Assembly: GCA_934095965.1 (NCBI GenBank)
Contig: CAKOKR010000005.1
Span: 1 to 47,420, forward strand
DNA length: 47,420 nucleotides
Direction of reading: 5' to 3'
DNA from: an uncultured Bacilli bacterium
GTDB lineage: Bacteria > Bacillota_I > Bacilli_A > RF39 > UBA660
This document shows positions 40,334 to 47,420 of the stretch, in pieces. The position numbers were made by a program, and so were the translations under genes. Every line of letters starts with the position of its first letter. Within the stretch, counting starts at the first letter, position 1. The notes under the pieces were generated by a model that was not told where the DNA came from, made no database searches, and was given only the letters and a program-made list of their open reading frames with translations.

Positions 40334-40984
40334 TTAATTATAATAATTTATTATAGCATCACCAAGGATTTTTGCAAAATTTTTTTGATAATCTTTCGTT
40401 ATTAATTTATCTCTTTCTTCTTTATTAGATAAAAAACCACATTCAACTAAAACACCTTTACTATTTAATTTACTATACATATATGTATCCCAAGGTATTT
40501 TTTTTACCTTTCTATCTGTACCTAATTTATTATTAATATATTCTTGTATTTTAATTGCTATATCTTTATTATCTTTATTAAAAAAAACCTGAGGTCCATT
40601 ATATCTATAATCAGTCAAATAATTTAAATGTATTGATACATACATATCAACATATTTTTTATTAATAATCTTTATTCTTTCATCAAAATCTTTTTTCTTT
40701 CTATGATTATTTACTCCATTACTTAAATCACTATCACTATCCCTAGTCATAATGACTGTTGCACCGCAACTAGACAAATACTCATATAAATATTTTGATA
40801 TATTTAATGTAATATCTTTTTCATATATATCTTTATATATAGCACCCGGATCAAGACCTCCATGACCAGCATCAACAACAATAACTTTTCCTTGCATAGG
40901 TAAATCAGCCTTAACAGGATTCCCATATAAAACTAAAAACAATATAATAAACAAAAACATAATCTTAACATAATAATTCTTCAT
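40334..40984 (-). CDS. cwlD: CwlD-like N-acetylmuramoyl-L-alanine amidase
   Basis: A 216-residue exported amidase. The signal peptide/anchor is residues 1-26 (FLFIILFLVLYG). The Amidase_3 domain has VVDAGHGGLDPGA, Glu in IYEKDITLNIS, SIHLN and VECGFLSN zinc/catalytic motifs. Size and the single domain match CwlD, which with PdaA makes muramic lactam in spore cortex; the TRDSD motif is also typical. An exact role in sporulation is inference from spo0A and cwlJ nearby. No clear Shine-Dalgarno precedes the ATG, unlike most genes here. Confidence 0.82.
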   Translation of the reverse strand: MKNYYVKIMFLFIILFLVLYGNPVKADLPMQGKVIVVDAGHGGLDPGAIYKDIYEKDITLNISKYLYEYLSSCGATVIMTRDSDSDLSNGVNNHRKKKDFDERIKIINKKYVDMYVSIHLNYLTDYRYNGPQVFFNKDNKDIAIKIQEYINNKLGTDRKVKKIPWDTYMYSKLNSKGVLVECGFLSNKEERDKLITKDYQKNFAKILGDAIINYYN

Positions 40985-41038
40985 ATTAATATTTATGCTT
41001 TATATTTAATTATTATATATTATTCACAAAAAGAAAGA

Positions 41039-41863
41039 CTACTTATCATAATCTTCCATAAAACTTTTATATACTCCATCCTTTTTAAAACCAAGTACAC
41101 AATTTAAATTAACATTATCTAATGACTTAAATATATTATAATCAATATCTGGATTCAAACTCCTTAAATGTTTAATTAACTCTTTCATTTCTCTTCTTTT
41201 ACTCAAGACTATATCCCCATTTACTTTTTCAGTAAATTTACAAGCACAATTAATAAACTTTAAATTATTATATTTAACCCAACCAAGTATATTATTTTCT
41301 TTAACTAAATAAAGAGGTCTAATTAATTCTAACCCTTCATAATTTTCACTATGCAGTTTTGGCAACATAGTTTTAACTTCACTTCCATAAAACATAGATA
41401 AAAGTGTTGTTTCAATAACATCATCAAAATGATGCCCCAATGCAATTTTATTACATCCAAGTTCTTTTGCTTTATTATAAAGGTATCCTCTTCTCATTCT
41501 AGCACACATATAACATGGGCTTTTTTCATTTAACATATTTGCAACATCAAATATATCACTATCAAACATCTCTAAATTTATATTTAATTTTTTAGCATTA
41601 TTTAAAATCATTTCTTTATTTTTTACATTATACCCCGGATTCATACATACATAACAAGCATCAAATTTAACTCCACCATGTTTTTGCAACTCTTCAACAC
41701 ACTTTGCAAGTAAAAATGAATCCTTTCCTCCAGAAATACAAACCATTACTTTATCCCCTTCATTAATAAGTTCATATTCCTTGCAAGCTTTAACAAACTT
41801 TGCCCATATTTCTTTTCTATATTTTTTTATAATACTTCTTTCTATTTCTTTGTATTCTTCCAT
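41039..41863 (-). CDS. TtcA-like tRNA sulfur-transfer (PP-loop) protein
   Basis: A 274-residue PP-loop ATPase. ATP motif CISGGKDSF, the Cys pair CYMCARMRR, then ALGHHFDDVIETTLLS and a late Cys pair in INCACKF match the TtcA family, which binds a 4Fe-4S cluster and thiolates cytidine-32 in tRNA. In Bacillota, relatives of this length have uncertain tRNA substrates. The start overlaps the RluA-like gene end by 22 nt, and AGGAGA is upstream. It is the third gene of an RNA-modification set. Confidence 0.8.
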   Translation of the reverse strand: MEEYKEIERSIIKKYRKEIWAKFVKACKEYELINEGDKVMVCISGGKDSFLLAKCVEELQKHGGVKFDACYVCMNPGYNVKNKEMILNNAKKLNINLEMFDSDIFDVANMLNEKSPCYMCARMRRGYLYNKAKELGCNKIALGHHFDDVIETTLLSMFYGSEVKTMLPKLHSENYEGLELIRPLYLVKENNILGWVKYNNLKFINCACKFTEKVNGDIVLSKRREMKELIKHLRSLNPDIDYNIFKSLDNVNLNCVLGFKKDGVYKSFMEDYDK

Positions 41864-42528
41864 TCTTCTATTTCTCCTTTAAATAAATTCCACGGATATT
41901 CATTTATTGGTGGTTCAAGCTTAAATGATAACTTTTCTTTTAAAGTCGGATGCATAAATTCTAAACTACATGACCACAATGAAATTTGTTCTTTAGGTAA
42001 TGTTTTTTTATTATATTTTTGATCTCCCCACAAAGGATGATTTCTTGTTGAGAACTGAACTCTTATCTGGTGAGACCTTCCAGTTTCCAAATTAATTAAA
42101 ACCAAACTCAAATTATCTTTAAAACCTAAAACTTCATAAGTTAATTTAGAATATTTTCCTGACTTATCAACAATAGTTTTATTTTCACTTTCAATCTTTT
42201 TTAAATAATCTTCAAAAACACCAGTTTTATCTAACTTACCTTCAACAACTGCCAAATAACTTTTATGAAAATCATGAACTCTAATTGTTTCAGATAATCT
42301 TGATGCAGCTTTACTAGTTCTTGCAAAAACCATTAAGCCTCCAACTGGTCTATCCAATCTATGAACAAGTCCTAAATAAACATCCCCAGGTTTATTATAT
42401 TTTTCTTTAATATAACTCTTCAAACTACTTAATAAATCTAAATCTTTGGTATTATCCTCTTGAACCAACATATTTCTTGGCTTTTCAACTACCAATAAAT
42501 GATTATCTTCATATATAATTTTATTCAT
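41842..42528 (-). CDS. RluA-family pseudouridine synthase
   Basis: A 228-residue RNA pseudouridine synthase. The catalytic Asp is in GLVHRLDRPVGGLMVFA; the opening YEDNHLLVVEKPRNM and the late GRSHQIRVQFS motif are typical. It lacks an S4 domain, so it is a short RluA-type enzyme with rRNA or tRNA as substrate. The ATG at 42526-42528 is taken since the protein family starts there; only a weak GGCAAG is seen. It overlaps the upstream methyltransferase gene by 8 nt and the downstream TtcA-like gene by 22 nt. Confidence 0.88.
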   Translation of the reverse strand: MNKIIYEDNHLLVVEKPRNMLVQEDNTKDLDLLSSLKSYIKEKYNKPGDVYLGLVHRLDRPVGGLMVFARTSKAASRLSETIRVHDFHKSYLAVVEGKLDKTGVFEDYLKKIESENKTIVDKSGKYSKLTYEVLGFKDNLSLVLINLETGRSHQIRVQFSTRNHPLWGDQKYNKKTLPKEQISLWSCSLEFMHPTLKEKLSFKLEPPINEYPWNLFKGEIEEWKNTKK

Positions 42529-43387
42529 CTTGCCATAACCCATAAATACCACATGGAAGCACTAAATCATTTCTCTTTATTGGAAGACCTATTTCTCCAG
42601 CATCAATAACACCTCCATAAGTCTTACCAACAGTTAGTTTTAAAATATTATATAACACAGTACTTGATACTCCAGTTGTATAAGCATTTATAAGGAAAAA
42701 TAATGGTTTATCACTAAGTAAAAGTGCACATCTACTAACAAGTTCTTCTAAATTCTTTTCAAGTTTCCAAACTTCACCACTAGGCCCTCTTCCATATGAA
42801 GGTGGATCCATAATTATAGCATCATATTTATTACCACGTCTTATTTCTCTTTCAACAAATTTTAAACAATCATCAACTAAAAATCTAATATAGTTATTTT
42901 CAACTCCAGAAAGTTTTGCATTTTCTTTAGCCCATTCAACCATACCTCTAGCAGCATCAACATGAACAACAACCTCAGCTCCAGCCTTACTACATGCAAC
43001 AGTAGCAGCCCCAGTATAAGCAAACAAATTAAGAACTTTAATACTTCTACCAGCATTTCTAATTTTATTCATACAAAAATCCCAGTTACAAGCCTGTTCA
43101 GGAAACAAACCAGTATGCTTAAAATTAGTGGGACTAACTTTAAACTTTAAATCTTTATATTCCACTGTCCAATAATCAGGTAACTTTTTATTAAATTCCC
43201 AATGACCTCCACCATCAACAAATCTATAATAAACACCATCAACTTTTTTCCATGTATCATCCATTTCAATTGGCCACATAGCTAAAGGTTCAGGTCTACG
43301 CAAAATAATATTGCCCCAACGTTCAAGCTTTTCACCATTACCAGCATCTAAACATTCATAATTTTTCCATTCATTACTAATTCTCAT
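42521..43387 (-). CDS. Class I SAM-dependent methyltransferase, RlmI/RlmK-like
   Basis: A 288-residue methyltransferase. The SAM motif I is LNLFAYTGAATVACSKAGA, acidic loop VHVDAARGMVEWAKEN, and the catalytic motif is IMDPPSYGRG, which resembles the rRNA m5C/large methyltransferases of the RlmI class. The N-terminal RRPEPLAMW segment is typical of this Bacillota group. The ATG at 43385-43387 has GAGGGG 7 nt upstream; the longer frame is leaderless. It starts the RNA-modification set of three overlapping genes. Confidence 0.85.
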   Translation of the reverse strand: MRISNEWKNYECLDAGNGEKLERWGNIILRRPEPLAMWPIEMDDTWKKVDGVYYRFVDGGGHWEFNKKLPDYWTVEYKDLKFKVSPTNFKHTGLFPEQACNWDFCMNKIRNAGRSIKVLNLFAYTGAATVACSKAGAEVVVHVDAARGMVEWAKENAKLSGVENNYIRFLVDDCLKFVEREIRRGNKYDAIIMDPPSYGRGPSGEVWKLEKNLEELVSRCALLLSDKPLFFLINAYTTGVSSTVLYNILKLTVGKTYGGVIDAGEIGLPIKRNDLVLPCGIYGLWQDE

Positions 43388-43461
43388 GATTATCCCCTCA
43401 CATGTAACTATTTTACTAAAAAAGAAAGATAAAAACAATAGCAAAAAAGAAATTAACTAAG

Positions 43462-43551
43462 TTATTCCTTTACTAATTTCTTTAATTTATTAATTCTTTC
43501 ATTTGAAATGTGAGTAAACTCTTGATATTGATGCAATAAATTATCAAACTA
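43462..43551 (-). other. Readable continuation of the HipA-like fragment after an in-frame TAG
   Basis: Directly after the TAG at 43549-43551 the same frame continues for 28 codons (FDNLLHQYQEF and then NERINKLKKLVKE) before TAA at 43462-43464. In such A/T-rich DNA this is longer than chance would commonly allow, and a single C-to-T change from CAG (Gln) would explain the stop. Confidence 0.5.
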
Positions 43552-44058
43552 CTCAGGTATTCCCCCTAACTTAGATACATCATTTCTTTTAATATCTTTA
43601 ACAACTTTAATAATATCATTAAAACTTCTCACTTCATAAAAGAATCTACCTTCTCCAGTTACATGCAACTCATCTTCACTATAATAATTAATATTTAAAC
43701 TTTGTCCATTATCAAAGAAGTTTATGACATCATATTTAATATTTTTATAAAAAGGCTTTAAACAATATTGATGGGATAATGATAAACCAAATGCTTTATT
43801 AAGTAATTCATTCGGAGCAATAATATTTAATCGATGTAACAACAAATCCAATCTATCTCTCCATGATGGAATACCACGTCCCAAGAACCAACTAGATACT
43901 CTTTTTAATAAGGCATCATTATCATTACTAATTCTACTAATTATATACGGAGCATATTCCATATTAGACACATTATAAATTTTAATAAAACTACAACTTA
44001 TAGAATCATATTCTAAAGTCATTACTTTAACATCTTTATTCATTAAAATACGTTTCAT
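43549..44058 (-). CDS. HipA-like N-terminal domain protein, possibly shortened by a nonsense change
   Basis: A 169-residue protein that resembles the N-terminal part of HipA-like Bacillota proteins, in which GRGIPSWRDRLDLLL, LNKAFGLSLSHQYCLKP and the DVINFFDN segment occur. In those proteins a kinase domain follows; it is missing here. After residue 169 the frame meets TAG, and then 28 further open codons follow. Either this is a stand-alone small protein, a broken gene, or there is read-through. GAGGAG lies before the ATG. Without the kinase it cannot be an active HipA toxin. Assignment is by memory of family motifs, so moderate confidence. Confidence 0.55.
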   Translation of the reverse strand: MKRILMNKDVKVMTLEYDSISCSFIKIYNVSNMEYAPYIISRISNDNDALLKRVSSWFLGRGIPSWRDRLDLLLHRLNIIAPNELLNKAFGLSLSHQYCLKPFYKNIKYDVINFFDNGQSLNINYYSEDELHVTGEGRFFYEVRSFNDIIKVVKDIKRNDVSKLGGIPE

Positions 44059-44177
44059 TTTATACTCCTCATTTCATAAATATTGTATCAAATAAAAACA
44101 AAATTTTAAAGACAGAATTAACAAATTGAACATTTTCCCCCTTTACGGGAAAACGATAATAATTACAAAACAAAAAA

Positions 44178-44202
44178 CCCCATAAACCAATGGTTTATGA
44201 GG
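44178..44202 (-). terminator. Terminator of the rplM-rpsI operon
   Basis: CCTCATAAACC and GGTTTATGGGG arms (11 bp with one G-U) around ATT, followed by TTTTTTG on the minus strand. The remaining spacer up to 44058 also has a small TTTTCCC/GGGAAAA inverted repeat near 44135-44153 of unknown meaning. Confidence 0.88.
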
Positions 44203-44223
44203 AAAGTTAAAACCGAAATTTTA

Positions 44224-44643
44224 TTAACGTTTACTAAATTGTGGAGCTCTTCTTGCTTTCTTAAGACCATATTTCTTACGTTCTTTAACTCTTGGATCTC
44301 TTGTTACAAATCCAGCATTCTTAAGAATATGTCTATAACTATCTTCTCTAGTTTGATCAGTATTAGCATCAAATGCAAGTAATGCTCTTGTAATACCTAA
44401 ACGAATTGCACCAGTTTGTCCTGAGAATCCGCCACCATTAACATTAACATCAATGTCAAATCTATTTTCATTGTTTGTTGCAACTAATGGTTGTTTTAAA
44501 TCCATTACTAATGTTGCAAATGGGAAATAATCATTAACATCAACACCATTTACAGTGATATTACCAGTTCCACCAACTAATCTTACTCTTGCTACACTTC
44601 TTTTTCTTCTACCAGTAGCTGTCCATTCTTGTTTCTTAGCCAT
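44224..44643 (-). CDS. rpsI: 30S ribosomal protein S9
   Basis: A 139-residue protein of the 30S head whose C-terminal tail reaches the P-site tRNA. It shows ATGRRKRSVARVRLV, the middle GGGFSGQTGAIRLGITRALL and the tail KKYGLKKARRAPQFSKR with its conserved SKR end. It follows rplM with an 8-nt gap, the standard rplM-rpsI pair. N-terminus has four extra residues typical of Bacillota. Confidence 0.97.
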   Translation of the reverse strand: MAKKQEWTATGRRKRSVARVRLVGGTGNITVNGVDVNDYFPFATLVMDLKQPLVATNNENRFDIDVNVNGGGFSGQTGAIRLGITRALLAFDANTDQTREDSYRHILKNAGFVTRDPRVKERKKYGLKKARRAPQFSKR

Positions 44644-44651
44644 AATTCCTC

Positions 44652-45083
44652 CTATTTAATTTCCAAAGTCTTTGGTTGTTGAGCTTCATGTTTATGATCA
44701 GGTCCGCTATAAACAAATAATTTTTTACCCATAGCTCTTCCTAATCTATTATGAGGAAGCATTCCTTTAACTGCTCTTTCAACCATTTCTTCTGGATAAT
44801 TATTGATCATTTCTTTAGCTGTTCTTTCTCTTAATCCTCCTGGAAATCCACTATGATTATAATATTTCTTATTGTCTAATTTGTTTCCAGTTAAAACTAC
44901 TTTTTCAGCATTAACGATAATAACGTAATCACCACAATCAACATATGGAGTATAAGTTACTTTATGTTTTCCTCTTAAAACATGAGCAACTTGTGTTGCA
45001 ACACGACCTAAAGTCTTACCTTCAGCATCAACAACATACCAATTTCTTTCGATATTTTCCTTTTTTTGCATAAATGATTTCAT
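44652..45083 (-). CDS. rplM: 50S ribosomal protein L13
   Basis: A 143-residue protein that is among the first to bind 23S rRNA. Seen motifs: NWYVVDAEGKTLGRVATQVA, YTPYVDCGDYVIIVNAEKV, KYYNHSGFPGGLRERTA and GMLPHNRLGRAMGKKLFVY. The ATG at 45081-45083 is chosen because GGAAGGAA lies about 7 nt upstream and the family starts here; a longer frame would translate the leader. Transcribed with rpsI from the promoter at 45164-45192. Confidence 0.97.
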   Translation of the reverse strand: MKSFMQKKENIERNWYVVDAEGKTLGRVATQVAHVLRGKHKVTYTPYVDCGDYVIIVNAEKVVLTGNKLDNKKYYNHSGFPGGLRERTAKEMINNYPEEMVERAVKGMLPHNRLGRAMGKKLFVYSGPDHKHEAQQPKTLEIK

Positions 45084-45157
45084 ATTCAAATTCCTTCCAC
45101 TACGTTCAATGTTTAATTTTCCCACGACTAAACAAATCACATAAATAAAATGTACCG
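45084..45157 (-). promoter_or_regulatory. Leader of rplM-rpsI, possible L13-type autoregulatory leader
   Basis: About 75 nt lie between the promoter and rplM. A GTTTA/TAAAC hairpin encloses GTCGTGGGAAAAT. L13 leaders are known in Bacillota; I cannot confirm a match by eye. Confidence 0.35.
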
Positions 45158-45163
45158 ATTAAA

Positions 45164-45192
45164 ATTATATGAAAAAAATGACAAAAAGTCAA
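45164..45192 (-). promoter_or_regulatory. Sigma-A promoter of rplM-rpsI
   Basis: TTGACT (45187-45192) and TATAAT (45164-45169) with a 17-bp spacer on the minus strand. Confidence 0.75.
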
Positions 45193-45223
45193 ATGTTTTT
45201 AAGCAATTTGTAATTATTTTTCA

Positions 45224-45718
45224 TTAATTTCTTAAAAAAGTTACTAAATATAATAAAAATACAACAAAAATGACTCCAATGTATAACATTATATTTTGCC
45301 AAAAACAAAACCAATCAAACATAACACTATTATGTAAAATCAAAAATGAAACTCCAAAAAATAATAATCTAAATAAAATGGTAAACAAACTAAATACCAC
45401 TAATTTATTAATTAATGCACATCTAATCTTACATCTTAATAAAAGAAATTCACTTGAATTATATTTTTCAAATTCTAAAAAGAGCAAAAACATATAGATT
45501 AAACTTAATAATTGAAACCCAATCCATAAAACTTCCAAAAATGTTACGTCATAATTATAAAAAACACCCAAAAGAAAATAAAAATCACTTAATCTTACCC
45601 CAACCGGAGAAATAATCACCAAGCTAAAAATTATAAGAAGGAATAACAACCAAACTCCAAAAAACTTTAAATAGCTTTTTTTAATTAAATCACGTAACAC
45701 ACATAATTGATATTTCAT
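45224..45718 (-). CDS. Small polytopic membrane protein of an ABC transporter unit
   Basis: A 164-residue hydrophobic protein with about four membrane helices (for example ~18-38, 58-80, 102-124, 136-158). I do not recognise a family. It is placed 4 nt after the ABC ATPase gene on the same transcript, with TGGAGT before the ATG, so it is probably a second permease or accessory subunit of that transporter. It may be short for an ABC-2 permease (usually 230+), so it could be reduced or a half subunit. Confidence 0.6.
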   Translation of the reverse strand: MKYQLCVLRDLIKKSYLKFFGVWLLFLLIIFSLVIISPVGVRLSDFYFLLGVFYNYDVTFLEVLWIGFQLLSLIYMFLLFLEFEKYNSSEFLLLRCKIRCALINKLVVFSLFTILFRLLFFGVSFLILHNSVMFDWFCFWQNIMLYIGVIFVVFLLYLVTFLRN

Positions 45719-45722
45719 TTTA

Positions 45723-46334
45723 TTACTCCATTTTGTAAATGGTATTACATAACTTTTCTAAACTATTAGCTATATGACTAGTTATAATTATTATTTTATT
45801 ATTTTTTTTCATTTCTTTTAAATACTCTTCTATTTTTAAAATACTTTCACTATCAATACCATTAAATGGTTCATCTAATATTATTACTTCTGGATTTTCC
45901 ATAATAACCTGAGCAATACCCAATTTTTGTTTCATACCCAAAGAATAATCTCCATATAACTTATCTTTTTCGCAGGTTAAATTAACAATATCTAAAGCTT
46001 TATTTATATCATCATCATTAATCTTATTTGTTATTTTTGATAATACTTTTAAATTTTCAAAACCAGTTAACTCAGGAAAGAAATATGGCGTATCAATCAA
46101 AGCTCTAACATTAGATTTAATAACTAAATCCTGATTAATTTTTACTCCATCATATAAAACAAAACCAGAACTAGGTTTATATAAACCGCATATAATCTTT
46201 AACAAAACACTTTTACCAACACCATTTATACCACTAAGTCCATAAATATTACCAGATAAAAATGTATAATTAACATTATCTAATACTTGTTTTTTACGAA
46301 AACTCTTACAAACATCTTTAACTTCTATTTTCAT
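45723..46334 (-). CDS. ABC transporter ATP-binding protein
   Basis: A 203-residue ATPase. Walker A is GINGVGKSVLL (GKS form), signature YSLGMKQKL, Walker B VIILDEPFNGID and switch His in IITSHIANS. The shape matches CcmA/BcrA-type ATPases used with ABC-2 permeases for lantibiotic self-protection or export; which one is unknown. The ATG at 46332-46334 is chosen as GGAGG lies 5 nt before it. It overlaps the permease stop as ATGA. Confidence 0.88.
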   Translation of the reverse strand: MKIEVKDVCKSFRKKQVLDNVNYTFLSGNIYGLSGINGVGKSVLLKIICGLYKPSSGFVLYDGVKINQDLVIKSNVRALIDTPYFFPELTGFENLKVLSKITNKINDDDINKALDIVNLTCEKDKLYGDYSLGMKQKLGIAQVIMENPEVIILDEPFNGIDSESILKIEEYLKEMKKNNKIIIITSHIANSLEKLCNTIYKME

Positions 46335-47251
46335 TTTGACCTCCAATATCTTTCAGATTTTATAACTAACTTTTCTTGATTCCTATATACTAAGAAAACA
46401 CCTACAAAACTAATAACTAACATAACAAATGAAAATAACATCAATGGCAAAGTACCAAAAGTATCACTAAAAGTAAATGAATTCATAATATTTAAAAATA
46501 GCCAACTACAATAATCTCCAAAAATACCATTACATACTCCCGTCGTACTAAATAATTCTAAGAACAACTCTATTCCAAATAAAATTACATAAGATAAAAC
46601 TAAACTTAGAAAATAATTATTTTGATACCTTGCAACTATTAAACCTAAATTTATATATATACAAGAATACATAAATATATTAATTAAGTACAAAATAATA
46701 AATAGATAAATATTATTTGTAATATCACTCATCCATATTGTTAAAACTGTATAATTATTTTGAACTACTCCATCTTTTAACGAAAGAACAATTAATACAA
46801 AAGCAAGCAACGGCAATATCCATACAAACCGATAAGCTTTTCCAAATAAACATTTTAAAAAACTCAAATAATTTTTTCTTGTTAGATAATTCACAATATA
46901 ACCATTTTTAAGTAACTTACAAACATAATAAAGTGCAGGAACTACAACAATTAAAAAACCTAAATAATTTAAAAAGACACATTTATCAACTAACATATCA
47001 CTAAAATAATTATAAAAACTTAACTTATTATTTTTATAAGATAACATCTTATTACAATAGTCAATGTAATTATCACTATAGCTACTTTTTTTATCATTTA
47101 AGTCAGTTTCGCATTTTAAAACGATATAATCTTGTCTTTTTTGAGATTGATGAAATTCATCCAAGGTTTTACTACCTCTAATAAAGACAAACGTAAACAC
47201 AAATATTATAAACACTATAACAAAAAAATTTTTTTTTAAAAACTTAAACAC
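46331..47251 (-). CDS. ABC-2-like permease of the same transporter
   Basis: A 306-residue membrane protein: one helix near the N-terminus (~8-25), an extracellular segment of ~70 residues rich in Asp/Lys/Tyr, then five more helices. This is the layout of ABC-2 permeases of the bacitracin/lantibiotic type, though sequence identity is not recognised. The GTG at 47249-47251 has AGGTGG upstream and is preferred over the GTG three codons earlier. First gene of the operon permease-ATPase-small membrane protein. UGA is its stop. Confidence 0.65.
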   Translation of the reverse strand: MFKFLKKNFFVIVFIIFVFTFVFIRGSKTLDEFHQSQKRQDYIVLKCETDLNDKKSSYSDNYIDYCNKMLSYKNNKLSFYNYFSDMLVDKCVFLNYLGFLIVVVPALYYVCKLLKNGYIVNYLTRKNYLSFLKCLFGKAYRFVWILPLLAFVLIVLSLKDGVVQNNYTVLTIWMSDITNNIYLFIILYLINIFMYSCIYINLGLIVARYQNNYFLSLVLSYVILFGIELFLELFSTTGVCNGIFGDYCSWLFLNIMNSFTFSDTFGTLPLMLFSFVMLVISFVGVFLVYRNQEKLVIKSERYWRSK

Positions 47252-47286
47252 AATTACCACCTATACTTCCTGTTTATCATACCTAA

Positions 47287-47315
47287 AGATTATCAAAAAA
47301 CTAAAAAAAAGTCAA
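47287..47315 (-). promoter_or_regulatory. Candidate sigma-A promoter of the ABC transporter operon
   Basis: TTGACT (47310-47315) and TAATCT (47287-47292) with a 17-bp spacer on the minus strand, about 35 nt before the permease start. Confidence 0.5.
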
Positions 47316-47352
47316 TATAAAAAGACACAATTACTTATGCCTTTGAAGTGAT

Positions 47353-47398
47353 AAAGTAAAAGTAGACACATAAAAAGAATGTGATCTACTTTTACTTT
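47353..47398. repeat. 14-bp inverted repeat in the right-edge divergent region
   Basis: Perfect arms AAAGTAAAAGTAGA (47353-47366) and TCTACTTTTACTTT (47385-47398), extended inside by CAC/GTG, flank an A-rich centre. The right arm abuts a plus-strand TATAAT at 47402-47407. It could be an operator for the gene starting beyond the edge, or a minus-strand terminator from that side. Confidence 0.6.
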
Positions 47399-47401
47399 TG
47401 T

Positions 47402-47420
47402 TATAATTAAATTAAGGAGA
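47402..47420 (+). promoter_or_regulatory. -10 element and ribosome binding site of a plus-strand gene beyond the right edge
   Basis: TATAAT (47402-47407) is followed by AAGGAGA as the last 7 bases of the window. A plus-strand start codon is expected within about 10 nt past the edge. The spacing between -10 and ribosome binding site is very short, so the TATAAT may not be the promoter used. Confidence 0.4.

Noticed and set aside
43549..44058. Active HipA toxin
   Set aside because: Only the N-terminal region is present; no kinase motifs and no HipB-like antitoxin gene beside it.

Overview
The window is AT-rich DNA from a low-GC Bacillota. Almost every gene lies on the minus strand; only three short stretches (about 10.0-11.2, 20.5-21.7 and 36.9-37.5 kb) read on the plus strand. 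Shine-Dalgarno sequences are strong, sigma-A promoters are recognisable, and UGA serves as a stop (for example at 39282 and 46331), so the standard bacterial code applies. Spo0A, a CwlJ-type hydrolase, a CwlD-type amidase and an amidase without signal peptide indicate an endospore former or recent descendant of one. I cannot name the species; a gut-type Bacilli/Erysipelotrichia-like lineage is a guess.

Layout. 0-4 kb: start of rpsJ, then a surface module (cohesin/cadherin-like anchored protein, small exported protein, 602-residue prepilin-like Ig protein). 4-10 kb: three tandem unknown paralogues behind gpmI, then spo0A with two upstream 0A boxes, then pgk-tpiA. 10-12.8 kb: a transglutaminase-fold protein and an AAA/DUF4143 ATPase whose promoter region carries a 32-bp-periodic operator array. 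12.8-19.8 kb: an arginine catabolism block made of a polar amino-acid ABC importer, an arginine deiminase-ornithine carbamoyltransferase FUSION, carbamate kinase and a YfcC-type carrier. 19.8-24.4 kb: tRNA-Trp, cwlJ, a CmpB-type membrane protein, a LysM amidase, a gluzincin-like protein and DUF1292.

24.5-36.8 kb is the most unusual region. A Dlt-like cluster (adenylation enzyme, carrier protein, AlgI/DltB-like MBOAT, DltD-like SGNH protein) has a fold-III PLP decarboxylase gene between the ligase and the carrier protein. It is preceded by an OmpR-type two-component system and a MarR-controlled heterodimeric ABC exporter. My reading is a cell-envelope esterification system that attaches an amino acid that is decarboxylated before or during carrier loading, so not plain D-alanine. 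The MBOAT ends in a Tyr-x-x-Phe tail like the DltX acyl-transfer motif, which would explain the absence of a dltX gene.

36.9-47.4 kb: CFI-box-like protein, RDD protein, HtrA protease coupled to an AbiF/D-type HEPN gene, CwlD, TtcA-like and RluA-like RNA-modification enzymes, a class I methyltransferase, a HipA-like N-terminal fragment interrupted by TAG, rplM-rpsI, and a three-gene ABC transporter of unknown substrate. All functions are read from motifs and gene order; no database search was possible.
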